Of a stretch of 64,000 nucleotides of DNA, positions 9,534 through 18,172 are shown one piece after another. Each line of letters starts with the position of its first letter. The first letter of the stretch is position 1. Source of the DNA: Pirellula sp. GTDB lineage: Bacteria > Planctomycetota > Planctomycetia > Pirellulales > Lacipirellulaceae. The translations under genes and the position numbers were made by a program. Where the stretch lies: contig PNKX01000018.1 in assembly GCA_013822725.1 (NCBI GenBank), positions 1 to 64,000 on the forward strand, given 5' to 3'. The notes beneath the pieces were generated by a model, which ran no database searches, was not told the DNA's origin, and saw nothing but the letters and a program-made list of their open reading frames with translations.

Positions 9534-10859
9534 TCAGTCCCCGCGAAGCTTCATGCCGCTGGCGGTAAGCTTCTCGCGAACCTCGTTGAGGCTCGTGACG
9601 CCGAAGTTCTTGCACTCCAGCAGGTCGTCGCCGGTGCGACGGAGCAACTCGCCGATCGTGGTGAGGCCAAGGCGAACCATGCACTTACGGGCCCGCACCG
9701 ACAGGTTGAGGTCGGCGATTGGCCGGTCGAGCAGCGCCCGTTCGTCATCGCTCATGACGTTCGCTTCGAAGACCGGCTCTTCCTGCCACTTGGTCGACGC
9801 GAATTGGCCGAGTTCCAAGCCCTTCGACGAGAGCATCTCGCGAATCTCAACGAGCGAAGTCTCGCCGAAATTCTTGCTGGAGAGCAACTCTTGTTCGGTC
9901 GTCTCGGTGAGATCGCCGAGGGTCATGATCCCCATCTTTTGCAGGCAATTGCGGCTGCGGACGGAGAGTTCGAAGTCGGTGACCGGCACGCTGAGAATCT
10001 GCGAGAGCCGGTCTTGGCGGCGTCGCGCTTCCTCGTCGTAGTACATGTCACGCGAGGCGTCGGCGTCCTTGAAGTAGAGCCGAGCCCGTTCGTGACCGGG
10101 AAAGACGTCGAGGATGCGGAGGTAGCACTGCTTGGCGCGCTCGAAGTGTTCGATGTCTTCGTAGAGGAGGCCGAGGTTAACCAGCGTGCCGACGTTGGTC
10201 GGGAACTGCTTGGCGGCCCGCTCGTAAAGCTGCCGGGCGTAGTCGTCGTTGCCGTGGCGGTCGTTTTCGAGAGCCAGGCCAAACAGGACGCCAGGGTGGG
10301 TTGAATCGGAGTCGATCGCCCGTTCGAGCAGGGCGATCACTTCGTTGCGGTTGCCGCCCAGTGCGGCGACGGTCGCCGAGCGCTGGTAGAGGTATTCCGC
10401 GGTCTGCTCGACGGCGCCGGAAAGGCCATCCAGCACCTTGAGGGCGCCGGCGGCGTCGCCGTTGTAACGCATCGCATCAGCCTTGGCGAGCGTGACGTCG
10501 TCCTTGTTGTAGCCGGCGCGCTCGGCCGACTCGTACCCCTTGAGGGCTTCGGCGTAGCGGTCGAGGGCCAAGTAAGACTTGCCCAGGTAGTAGTGGGTGA
10601 GGGCGCCGCCGTCGGCGTTCGTCAGGGTCTGCACGGCGTCGCCGTAGCGGCCGATCAGATACTGGCAGACGCCGAGCCGGGCCGAGGCCGCGGGAGTCCG
10701 GGCAGTCTGCTGCGCGAGCTCGTTGGTCGCGTCCCGCAGGGTGCGGAAATTGTTATAGTCGCTCGAAATGGCCTGCGCGATCTGCTTGATCTCGATCGGC
10801 CCGAACGTGCTATTGGAAATGACAGTTTGACGCAGGTCGAATTCCGCAACTGGCGACAT
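9534..10859 (-). CDS. TPR protein with two C-terminal RNA polymerase alpha-CTD-like domains
   Basis: 441 residues from the ATG at 10859; the frame stays open upstream through the tRNA, but that extension is low-complexity and antisense to it. Residues 60-265 form about six TPR-like helical repeats. Two tandem helix-hairpin-helix domains follow (about 289-350 and 378-440), both closely matching the C-terminal domain of RNA polymerase alpha. The first keeps VRSRNCL, equivalent to the DNA-contacting R265/N268 of E. coli; the second reads VRARKCM. There is no alpha N-terminal assembly domain, so this is not RpoA. Its likely role is DNA or regulator binding through the CTDs with TPR-mediated protein contacts, but this is inference. 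Similar genes are annotated in planctomycetes. Confidence 0.85.
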   Translation of the reverse strand: MSPVAEFDLRQTVISNSTFGPIEIKQIAQAISSDYNNFRTLRDATNELAQQTARTPAASARLGVCQYLIGRYGDAVQTLTNADGGALTHYYLGKSYLALDRYAEALKGYESAERAGYNKDDVTLAKADAMRYNGDAAGALKVLDGLSGAVEQTAEYLYQRSATVAALGGNRNEVIALLERAIDSDSTHPGVLFGLALENDRHGNDDYARQLYERAAKQFPTNVGTLVNLGLLYEDIEHFERAKQCYLRILDVFPGHERARLYFKDADASRDMYYDEEARRRQDRLSQILSVPVTDFELSVRSRNCLQKMGIMTLGDLTETTEQELLSSKNFGETSLVEIREMLSSKGLELGQFASTKWQEEPVFEANVMSDDERALLDRPIADLNLSVRARKCMVRLGLTTIGELLRRTGDDLLECKNFGVTSLNEVREKLTASGMKLRGD

Positions 10860-10955
10860 CTTCGAAATCTCACTCCGTGAATCAGGTCCGGCAGCCTGAC
10901 AATGATCGACGAAAAGCCGCGGGTTCAGCCCGATGAACCCCGGCCGACGAGGAAG

Positions 10956-11029
10956 AGCCAGCGGTCGGAGTCGAACCGACAACCCCCGCATTACGAATGC
11001 GGTGCTCTGCCAATTGAAGCTACGCTGGC
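10956..11029 (-). tRNA. tRNA-Thr (anticodon CGU)
   Basis: The reverse strand folds as a full cloverleaf. The acceptor pairs GCCAGCG with CGCTGGC, the D arm contains AATTGGCAGAGC, the anticodon stem is CCGCA/TGCGG around loop TTCGTAA (anticodon CGT), and the T loop is GGTTCGACTCC. No CCA is encoded. It lies 96 bases upstream of the TPR/alpha-CTD gene on the same strand. Confidence 0.95.
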
Positions 11030-11842
11030 GTGGCGAGAGCCGGAAAGAAAGACGTTGGTCGCTGTCTAGCCGTTCCAGCCAAGCTACGCATTGTTGCGGA
11101 GCAGGGGCGGAAACGTCAAGGCGGGGCCTCGTGAGGTTGAAGTGTAGGTCGCGGCCAGGCGTGGGGACGAATGGCCAACGGGAGAGAAAGTCGGCACGCA
11201 GCGGGCGGGAACTCGGGGAAATCTGTGCAGTTCGGGTTGTGACCTTCAGGCGGGGGCGGCAGCGCCTGGCGAAGTCGTGCGGACAAGCGTCGCCAATGCT
11301 GGAATCACATTTTTGGCGACAGTGCGTCATTTGTGTAAGTCTTTTGGTTGTAATTGGTTGCGGTTTCTGTCGGTGCGCGTTCTGTCGCTTCTGTCGCGAC
11401 GTGACGCGAGGGCGCCCGGGTAAGTTTTGCTGCGAGGTTGATCGCCGGGAAGTCGGCATTCAACAGTGCAAAAGCCCTCCAAAGGGTGGCAAACCCATGG
11501 CGTTTGGCGTGAGGTTTTTTGGGGGTTACGAGCGAATTTGGGTGGATATGGAGGGAGGGTGTTGTGCTTTTAGGGTAAGTGGTTTGGCTAGAAAGGAGCG
11601 CGAAAAAGGTTGGTTTAGTGTTCGGGTGTTCAGTTTAATGCCGTGGGTGGCCAAAAGCAAGTCGTGGCGTGGGGGATTGGCGGATGCGAGGGCTTCGCCA
11701 CGCGGCTAAATGTGCGAGGTGGGGTGGGGGACGGGATTATGGGGCATTTTGGATGAGGGTGGGCGGTCGTTGACCGCGTGGGGGGGCAATTCGATAATCG
11801 CTAGCTTGCCGTCGGCTATTTCCTGCCTTCCGAGCCTGCCGC
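11030..11842. other. Long intergenic region, G-rich on the + strand
   Basis: 813 bases between tRNA-Thr and ribF. I find no convincing coding sequence. The part from about 11460 to 11790 has a strong excess of G over C on the + strand, with many G-runs. Promoters for the leftward tRNA and the rightward ribF must lie here, but I cannot place them. Confidence 0.6.
11721..11744 (+). other. Potential G-quadruplex motif upstream of ribF
   Basis: Four G-runs of 4, 5, 3 and 4 bases separated by loops of 1, 2 and 5 bases, about 100 bases upstream of the ribF start. The motif fits the usual G3+N1-7 pattern. Whether it forms in the mRNA or in DNA is unknown. Confidence 0.4.
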
Positions 11843-12784
11843 GTGCCGATCATTCGCCATCTTGAGCAACTGCCTGCCGCCGCCCGCGGCGGGGCGATGG
11901 CGATTGGTAATTTCGATGGGGTCCACCTGGGGCATCGACGGATTGTCGAGCAGCTGCTGGAGCGGGCTCGGGAGGTCGACGGCCCGGCGGTCGTCTTCAC
12001 GTTCGACCCGCACCCGGTGCGGTTGTTGCGGCCGAGCGAATCGCCGCCGCCGCTGACCTGGACGGAGCGCAAAGCCAAGCTTCTAAAAGAGTTAGGCGTT
12101 GATTGGATCGTCGCCTATCCGACCGATTTGCGGTTGTTGGAACTCACCGCCCAGCAGTTTTTTGATCAGATCGTCGTCGAGGCGATCGGGGCGAAGGCTA
12201 TGGTCGAGGGGCCGAATTTTTACTTCGGCCACAATCGCGAGGGGACGATTGAGCGCCTGGCGAGCATGACCGCCGCCGCCGGGATGACGCTCGACATTGT
12301 CCGGCCGGTGGAATTGAACGGGCAGCTCGTTTCGAGTTCACTTATCCGGCGGCTCGTTGGCGATGGCGAGGTGGCGACGGCGGCGACGATGCTGACCGAG
12401 CCGTACCGGATCCGCGGAATGGTGACGCATGGGGCAGGGCGGGGGGGGACGCTTGGCTTTCCGACGGCGAATCTTGAGGCGATTGATACGTTGTTGCCGG
12501 CGGTCGGGGTTTATGCGGGACGAGTGCCGCTAAGCGGCAAGCCGGTGGCGGCGGCGATCAATATCGGCCCCAATCCGACGTTCGGGGAGCATGCTTTCAA
12601 GGTTGAAGTTCATTTGATCGACCGCGACGAGTCGCTGTATGGCGAGCCGTTGGAGGTGGAGTTTCTAAGTAAACTGAGAGACGTGCGGGCGTTTGGTTCG
12701 AAGGACGAGTTGGTGGCGCAGTTGCGTGAGGATGTTAGCCAGGCTCGTGGGATTGTTAGTCGTTTTGGATTATTGACAGGATAA
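11843..12784 (+). CDS. ribF: Bifunctional riboflavin kinase / FAD synthetase
   Basis: 313 residues starting with GTG. It converts riboflavin to FMN and then FAD in the cytoplasm. The N-terminal nucleotidyltransferase domain shows AIGNFDGVHLGH (about 20-31) and FDPHPVRLLRP. The C-terminal riboflavin kinase domain shows GRGGTLGFPTANL and ends with a typical FLSKLRDVRAFGSKDEL segment. The length and both domains are complete. No FMN riboswitch is visible upstream. It is followed by an inverted repeat and then nrnA on the same strand. Confidence 0.95.
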   Translation: MPIIRHLEQLPAAARGGAMAIGNFDGVHLGHRRIVEQLLERAREVDGPAVVFTFDPHPVRLLRPSESPPPLTWTERKAKLLKELGVDWIVAYPTDLRLLELTAQQFFDQIVVEAIGAKAMVEGPNFYFGHNREGTIERLASMTAAAGMTLDIVRPVELNGQLVSSSLIRRLVGDGEVATAATMLTEPYRIRGMVTHGAGRGGTLGFPTANLEAIDTLLPAVGVYAGRVPLSGKPVAAAINIGPNPTFGEHAFKVEVHLIDRDESLYGEPLEVEFLSKLRDVRAFGSKDELVAQLREDVSQARGIVSRFGLLTG

Positions 12785-12877
12785 CAGGATTGCGCGGATC
12801 GACAGGATGGAACGAATGCCGTTGGCGTTTCAGCAATTAACCTATCCAGTTAATCCGCGCAATCCTGTTATCCTGTC
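12775..12877. repeat. Inverted repeat (family F) at the ribF 3' end
   Basis: Perfect 25-base arms at 12775-12799 and 12853-12877 (core GATAACAGGATTGCGCGGAT and its complement) separated by about 53 bases. The left arm overlaps the last codons and stop of ribF, so the element starts inside the coding end. No T-run follows on the + strand. Confidence 0.75.
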
Positions 12878-12963
12878 CAAAAAAATATCGGTTGCATGAT
12901 TTTTATCGAATGCGTTTCGTCGTTCGTGCGAGTTGCCATTCCACCAGCAGATATGAAAGTGAC

Positions 12964-13962
12964 ATGAAGATCGATTGGTTGCCGCTGGTGGAGATGATTC
13001 GGTCGCACGACCGGTTTTTGTTGACGAGCCATCAGCGGGCGGACTGCGATGCGATTGGGAGCGAGATGGCGCTTGCGCTCATTCTCGAAACGCTCGGCAA
13101 GCAAGTGGCGATCGTCAATGCGGACGGGGTGCCCGAGCATATCGCGTTCATGGACCCCTACGGCCGCGTGGGCGTCCTCGGTTCGTCGGCGCCGCTGGAG
13201 GCGCTGCGCGGGTACGACGTGATGATCGTCGTCGACACGAGCGCCTGGGGGCAACTCGGCGGGATGGCCGAGGTATTGCGGAGCTTTCGCGGCGTGAAGG
13301 CGGTGATTGATCACCATGCGAGTGAGGACGATCTGGGCGCGCAGGTATTCAAGGACAGCACGGCCGAAGCGACGGGGCGGCTGATTCTGCAGTTGGCAAA
13401 GGAACTTGGCGTGTCGTTGACGCCGGAGATCGCGGCGCCGCTGTTCGCCGCGATTGCGACCGACACCGGTTGGTTCAGGTTCCCGTCGGTGACGGCCGAT
13501 ACGTTCGCGGCGCTGGCCAAGCTGACGGCGGCGGGTGCGAACCCGGCCCGCACGTTTGCAGAGTTATTTGAGCAGCACAGCTTGCCGCGGCTCCATCTAC
13601 GGGGGAGGATCCTTCAGCAAGTGACGCCTGAGTGCGGCGGACGCATGATGTGGACGCATGTCACGGCCGCGGACTTCAGCGAGACGGGGGCCCAGAAGAC
13701 CGACACGGAAGACGTCATCAACATGTTGCTGACGGTGAAGGGAGTGGAGGTTGCCGTGTTGTTCGTCGAACTCGAGCCGCTGGTGACGAAGGTGAGCTTG
13801 CGGAGCCGCAGCGGATTCGACGTGAACCAACTCGCGGCGCAGTTTGGAGGCGGCGGGCATAAGGCGGCGGCGGGGATCACGTTTGCGGGGCCGATGGTGG
13901 AAGCCCAGCAGGCGGTGCTTGAAGCGGTGCGGTTGGCGATGGGAGAATGTGGGGGGAAATGA
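12964..13962 (+). CDS. nrnA: DHH/DHHA1 phosphoesterase, NrnA-type oligoribonuclease / pAp phosphatase
   Basis: 332 residues from the ATG at 12964; an in-frame ATG at 12892 adds an implausible leader next to the repeat. The N-terminal DHH domain has RADCDAIGSE (about 25-34) and VIDHHASEDD, which supply the metal-binding Asp and His residues. The C-terminal DHHA1 domain ends with the substrate-binding GGGGHKAAAG. Family members degrade short oligoribonucleotides and/or 3'-phosphoadenosine 5'-phosphate; the exact substrate is not decided by sequence. It is separated from ribF by the family F repeat. Confidence 0.88.
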   Translation: MKIDWLPLVEMIRSHDRFLLTSHQRADCDAIGSEMALALILETLGKQVAIVNADGVPEHIAFMDPYGRVGVLGSSAPLEALRGYDVMIVVDTSAWGQLGGMAEVLRSFRGVKAVIDHHASEDDLGAQVFKDSTAEATGRLILQLAKELGVSLTPEIAAPLFAAIATDTGWFRFPSVTADTFAALAKLTAAGANPARTFAELFEQHSLPRLHLRGRILQQVTPECGGRMMWTHVTAADFSETGAQKTDTEDVINMLLTVKGVEVAVLFVELEPLVTKVSLRSRSGFDVNQLAAQFGGGGHKAAAGITFAGPMVEAQQAVLEAVRLAMGECGGK

Positions 13963-14444
13963 TGTTAGGTTTTTGGGGGATGGGGCGTTATGTGAGGGAG
14001 CGTCAGTTGTCCGTGGTCAGTTGCCAATGGTTGTGAGCAGTGAGCAGTGGCGCCCGCGTTGGTTTATTAGGCCAGAAAGGCCGCGCTTTGATAGCCCAGG
14101 GCGGAGCCCTGGGGAGCTTGGTGCGGGTGGAGTTTTAGCCCTGAAAGTGGCGCGCTGGCGCGCCCTTTCAGGGCTAGGGTTTCGCGTTGCGCGTTACCCA
14201 GGGCTGCGCCCTGGGCTGTCATAGCGCGGCCCGTTGGGCCTGAATTGGTTGTTGTGACGAGTTCGTTGAAATTGTGTCGCCCCGTTGGGGCTCTGGTTTT
14301 AAATCGTTGCTTACCGGGGGCTTACGCCCCCGGCTATTTAATGTCGCGGCGTTGCCGCTGAATTCACGCTTCGTGATCGACGCTTCGTGATTCATGCGAC
14401 GGCGTCGACGTTTGAGATTCAACTTTTTCGAATTAACCTCGCCT
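13963..14444. repeat. Intergenic cluster of palindromes (family J)
   Basis: 482 bases without a gene. They hold a nested set of inverted repeats: outer arms around 14071-14105 and 14208-14242 (AGCCCAGGGC / GCCCTGGGCT), an inner hairpin 14138-14175 (AGCCCTGAAAG / CTTTCAGGGCT), and a separate hairpin 14314-14333 (CCGGGGGC / GCCCCCGG). The promoter of the Rieske operon must lie in or after this block. Confidence 0.7.
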
Positions 14445-15053
14445 ATGTCGAATACTCCAGACCAACCGCCGCCTTCGCTGGTAAAAATTCCTCCGACGGA
14501 ATCGGCGACGCGGCGGTCGTTTTTTGCGATCACCGCTGCCGTCGTGGCGGGCAGCATTGCGGTGCTCACGCCGATTGGCGTGGGGCTCGCGGCGTTTCTG
14601 ACGCCGCTGTTTCGCAAGAGCAAGTCGCCTGAGGTGCGGATCGCGCTCTTGGATCAGGTGCCCGACGATGGGATGCCGCGGTACTTTCCCGTGGTGGCTG
14701 ATCGCGAGGATGCGTGGACGCGATATCCGGCACAGCGCGTCGGCGCCGTTTATCTCATTCGGCTCGCTGGCGAGGAGAAGCCGACGGCGTTCACGGCGAA
14801 GTGCCCGCACGCGGGTTGCTTCATTGGTTACACGCCGGGGGCGAAGGTGTTTCAGTGCCCCTGCCACACGAGCGCGTTCAATCTCGACGGCTCGCGGGTG
14901 AACGGCGACGCCGAGGTGGCGCCGCGCGGGATGGATGCGCTACCGGTTTCGATTCGCCAGGCGAAGACGGGCGACGGCAATACAATCGCTGAGGTATGGG
15001 TCGAGTTCATCGACTTCCAGACCGGCCACAAGGAAAAGATTCCGACGGCATGA
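14445..15053 (+). CDS. Rieske iron-sulfur protein of a cytochrome bc-type complex
   Basis: 202 residues from the ATG at 14445; a longer in-frame start at 14394 gives only an Arg-rich leader. One membrane anchor (about 26-53) follows a SATRRSFF segment that resembles a twin-arginine signal, as expected for a Rieske subunit inserted folded. The [2Fe-2S] site is C120-x-H122 and C138-x-x-H141, with C125 and C140 available for the conserved disulfide. It accepts electrons from quinol and passes them to cytochrome c. The stop overlaps the start of the cytochrome b gene (ATGA), indicating translational coupling. Confidence 0.92.
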   Translation: MSNTPDQPPPSLVKIPPTESATRRSFFAITAAVVAGSIAVLTPIGVGLAAFLTPLFRKSKSPEVRIALLDQVPDDGMPRYFPVVADREDAWTRYPAQRVGAVYLIRLAGEEKPTAFTAKCPHAGCFIGYTPGAKVFQCPCHTSAFNLDGSRVNGDAEVAPRGMDALPVSIRQAKTGDGNTIAEVWVEFIDFQTGHKEKIPTA

Positions 15054-16999
15054 CGAAGCTCTTTCAATCGCTGGGCGATTGGTTCGATGATCGGGCCGGC
15101 GTCCGCAAGCTGATCCACGAATCGTTGTACGAGCCGATTCCCGGCGGGGCGCGGTGGCGCTACGTCTGGGGGAGCACGCTCGTGATGGCGTTCGTCACGC
15201 AGCTGGTGACGGGCATTTTTCTGTGGATGGCGTACAGCCCGAGCACGCAGACGGCCTGGGAAAGCGTCTTCTACATCCAGTACGAAATGAACGGCGGCTG
15301 GCTGCTGCGCGGCATCCACCACTTCATGGCGCAGGCGATGGTGGTGCTGCTGGCGATCCACTTCCTGCAGGTGGTGTGGGATGGGGCGTACCGCGCGCCG
15401 CGCGAGTTGAATTTTATTCTGGGCCTCATCCTGATGCTGATCGTGTTGGGGCTGGCGCTGACCGGCTATTTGTTGCCGTGGGATCAGAAGGGATACTGGG
15501 CGACGAGCGTGGGGACGAACCTCGCCAGCCAAGCGCCGGTGGTGGGGCCCGACGTGAAGAAGCTGGCCGTCGGCGGGAGCGAGTATGGGCATCAAACGCT
15601 GACGCGGTTTTTTGCGCTCCATGCGGGCGTGTTGCCGGGAGCGCTGATGGCGTTTCTGGTGTTGCACATCGCACTGTTCCGACGGCATGGGCTCCACGCG
15701 CGGAAGCCTGATCACAAGCTGGACTCGATGTTCTGGCCCGACCAGGTGCTGAAGGACAGTATTGCGGCGCTGGCCGTGCTGACGGTCGTGCTGGGGCTGA
15801 CGATTTACTTCCGCGGGGCTGAGCTAACGGCGCCGGCTGATCCGGCGAATCCGTATGACGCAGCGCGGCCCGAATGGTACTTCTTGTTTTTGTTCCAGTT
15901 CTTGAAGTGGTTCCCGGGCGAACTGGAAGTTTGGGGAGCGTTCATCATCCCTGGGCTGATCATGGCGGTGTTGTTCGTGATGCCGTGGATCGGGCGGACG
16001 CGGACCGGGCATCTCATCAATATCGCGCTACTCTGCCTTTTGCTCGGCGGAGCGGCGGCGTTGACGGCGCAGGCGATTCACGAAGATTACTTCGCGGCGT
16101 GGAACTCGAAGGAAGACATTCTCAAAGCCGACGATCCGGTGCTGGCTGCGCGATACGAGGCGTCGGAGCGGTTTCTCAACGCGAAGACCGAGGCCCATCG
16201 CGAGGCGGAGCGGGTGATCGAACTGGCCGAGTCGCCGCAACGGATTCCGCCGACGGGCGCGCTCTCGATGATGTACGACGACCCGTTGTTGCAGGGGCCG
16301 AAGTTGTTCGCGCAGAATTGCGCCAGCTGCCACAACTTTGTCGATCCGAGCAAGCCGGCGGAAGAGCAGCCGCATGCGATTGTGAACGCGAAGCCGACGG
16401 CGCCGAACTTGTTCGGCGTCGGGAGCGAGGCGTGGGCGCTGGGGATTCTCAATCCTGAAAAGATTGCGAGTGCGCATTACTTCGGCTACGAAGGTTCGCC
16501 GTTCGTTGACGGCGAGATGGCGACCTACGTGACCGACACCTTCGGAGCCGATATTTCGGACGAGCAGAAAGCAAAGGCGAAGGAGGCGTTCGCCAAGATC
16601 GCCGAGGCGCTTGAGGCGGAAGCGGCATTGCCGACGGGGCCGAAGCTGAACGAAGAACGGAAGAACCGGATTGCCGAGGGACGCGCCCTGATGACGGGCG
16701 GGCTGAGCGAGATGCTCGACAGCGGCATGAGCTGCACCGATTGTCACAAGTTCCACGACACGGGCGACCTCGGCTCGGCGCCCGATCTCACCGGGTACAT
16801 GTCGCGAGAATGGCTGCTGGCGTTCGTGCGGAACCCGGCAGGGGAGCGATTCTACGGCGACAACAACGACCGGATGCCGGCGTTTGGGCCGCATGACAAC
16901 CCGCAGCTGAACCAGCTGGATGACAAGTCGCTGGGGCTGATTGTGGATTGGCTCCGCGGCGACTGGGTGCGGGTGAGCGAGCCGGTGGAGGCTGAGTGA
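15050..16999 (+). CDS. Cytochrome b fused to a diheme cytochrome c domain (bc complex subunit)
   Basis: 649 residues. The membrane part carries bis-heme ligands H90/H91 and H104 in one helix and H191 and H206 in another. It includes a PEWY quinol-site motif (274-277) in the subunit-IV-like half and ends with a helix near 322-341. The C-terminal extracytoplasmic part has two heme c sites, CASCH (424-428) and CTDCH (562-566), and a probable Met ligand in RMPAFG (M609). In most bacteria cytochrome b and c1 are separate proteins; here one chain joins b6, subunit IV and two c hemes. With the upstream Rieske gene it forms a complete quinol:cytochrome c oxidoreductase core in two genes. Confidence 0.92.
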   Translation: MTKLFQSLGDWFDDRAGVRKLIHESLYEPIPGGARWRYVWGSTLVMAFVTQLVTGIFLWMAYSPSTQTAWESVFYIQYEMNGGWLLRGIHHFMAQAMVVLLAIHFLQVVWDGAYRAPRELNFILGLILMLIVLGLALTGYLLPWDQKGYWATSVGTNLASQAPVVGPDVKKLAVGGSEYGHQTLTRFFALHAGVLPGALMAFLVLHIALFRRHGLHARKPDHKLDSMFWPDQVLKDSIAALAVLTVVLGLTIYFRGAELTAPADPANPYDAARPEWYFLFLFQFLKWFPGELEVWGAFIIPGLIMAVLFVMPWIGRTRTGHLINIALLCLLLGGAAALTAQAIHEDYFAAWNSKEDILKADDPVLAARYEASERFLNAKTEAHREAERVIELAESPQRIPPTGALSMMYDDPLLQGPKLFAQNCASCHNFVDPSKPAEEQPHAIVNAKPTAPNLFGVGSEAWALGILNPEKIASAHYFGYEGSPFVDGEMATYVTDTFGADISDEQKAKAKEAFAKIAEALEAEAALPTGPKLNEERKNRIAEGRALMTGGLSEMLDSGMSCTDCHKFHDTGDLGSAPDLTGYMSREWLLAFVRNPAGERFYGDNNDRMPAFGPHDNPQLNQLDDKSLGLIVDWLRGDWVRVSEPVEAE

Positions 17000-17003
17000 G
17001 AGT

Positions 17004-17152
17004 TTTCTCGCAAAGACGCTAAGGCGCAAAGTCGACGCAAAGAAATACAAGAGAGAGAGAAGGCAAGTAGCACCAGCTACCCGCCTTCCTCATTTCTTCA
17101 ATTGTCTTTCTTCTTTGCGTTTCCTTTGCGCCTTAGCGCCTTTGCGAGAATC
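17004..17152. repeat. Inverted repeat, family B copy 1
   Basis: Arms TTCTCGCAAAGACGCTAAGG (from 17005) and CCTTAGCGCCTTTGCGAGAA (to 17150) flank an unrelated centre. The element starts five bases after the cytochrome b-c stop. Copies of the same family occur at 19931, 22853 and 24063. Confidence 0.8.
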
Positions 17153-17288
17153 TAACCGGTCACAATCAAAGGGGGCGGAAAGTTTGTGGAATCGTTACAG
17201 ATTCACATTCTCGGCGGTCGATAGCGTGAGAGGATGCCGCACTTTGTGCGCGGCGCGTTGGGACTTCTCACCTTGTCGATTGCCTTCC

Positions 17289-18068
17289 ATGTGGTGCCGC
17301 CACTGCCAGCAAGATGTTCCGGCGGCTCGCGATGCGGCCGGTCCGCCGGCGTGTTCGCGGTGTCGGGAGGCATTTGTGGCGCTGCCGAGCGGTGCGCAGC
17401 CGGCGCTAAAGCTGGCGGCGATGGCAGACTGCGGCGTGGAACTTGAGGAGTTCGACCACGCTGCACAGCAAGCGACGTCGCTGATACGGCCGAAGCTGGC
17501 TGGCGGCGAGGACGAACTGCGGCGGCTCGAACGGATGTTGCGGCCAACGCTGCGGAGCGATTTTTCGCATGGTTCGCTCGTGGTGCGGGAGCCGGCGCCG
17601 CTTGGCGCGCTCCAAGGCGAGCAGTCGTTTGCCGTGCAGCCGATGCTGCGTGTGGCTACTCATCAATCTGCGGCGGCCGACGCCGTGCAGAAGCCGAAAT
17701 CGGCTTGGGGCGTGACGCTATTGCTCACGCTTGGCTCGCTTGCGTTCTTTGCAGGCGTCGGGTTGCTGGCGATGGCGAACCTCTCGGGCGACGCGTTTGC
17801 GGCGCGATGGGGTCTGCCAACGACGCTCGCTGGAGAAGGGTTGCTGACCTGCGGTTTGGCGTCGCTGGCGGTGCGGTTGTGGCGGCGCGGTCGCAAGGTT
17901 GACGTGCGGCTCGACTCGATCGACGAGCGGCTTGGGGACGTGCAGACGACGCTGGAGCGGACGGTCGGCGGGGCGCTGTTGTGGGGCGACAATCAGCTGC
18001 GCATCGATGCGGTTGAACGCGGCACGGGCGCGTTGCGGCGCTCTGTGATGGGTACAAACAGCTTCTAG
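17289..18068 (+). CDS. Zinc-ribbon membrane protein of unknown function
   Basis: About 259 residues from the ATG at 17289. The N-terminus MWCRHCQQDV followed by CSRC forms a short four-Cys zinc ribbon. A soluble segment follows, then two hydrophobic helices (about residues 140-160 and 170-190; the first reads LLLTLGSLAFFAGVGLLAMA). The tail is Arg/Asp-rich and probably helical (RLDSIDERLGDVQTTLERTV). I do not recognise the family; the layout resembles small planctomycete membrane proteins. The start is chosen because the zinc ribbon begins there. The stop codon lies inside repeat family A copy 3, so the last residues are partly set by that element. Confidence 0.65.
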   Translation: MWCRHCQQDVPAARDAAGPPACSRCREAFVALPSGAQPALKLAAMADCGVELEEFDHAAQQATSLIRPKLAGGEDELRRLERMLRPTLRSDFSHGSLVVREPAPLGALQGEQSFAVQPMLRVATHQSAAADAVQKPKSAWGVTLLLTLGSLAFFAGVGLLAMANLSGDAFAARWGLPTTLAGEGLLTCGLASLAVRLWRRGRKVDVRLDSIDERLGDVQTTLERTVGGALLWGDNQLRIDAVERGTGALRRSVMGTNSF

Positions 18069-18152
18069 CCCCGGGCTCCGCCCGGGGGTCGCGCACCACA
18101 TCGCAACGCGTTACTTGACGCGACGTTACCCCCGGGCGGAGCACGGGGCTAG
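18064..18152. repeat. Palindromic intergenic element, family A copy 3
   Basis: Arms CTAGCCCCGGGCTCCGCCC (from 18064) and GGGCGGAGCACGGGGCTAG (to 18152). It separates convergent genes and includes the stop codon of the zinc-ribbon gene. The interior differs from copies 1 and 2. Confidence 0.75.
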
Positions 18153-18172
18153 AATGCCGCGCACGGCCATCG

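Noticed and set aside
11440..11500. Possible cyclic-di-GMP riboswitch (GCAAAAGCCCTCC...GGGTGGCAAA).
   Set aside because: Only a short hairpin-like match; the receptor helices and tetraloop docking elements cannot be traced.
11500..11700. Possible FMN riboswitch before ribF (GGATAT then AGGGTG near 11545-11562).
   Set aside because: Only two short pieces match; the other conserved FMN aptamer blocks and the closing P1 stem are missing.
10933..11709. Open frame of 258 codons on the + strand over tRNA-Thr.
   Set aside because: It runs antisense through the tRNA and has no recognisable features.
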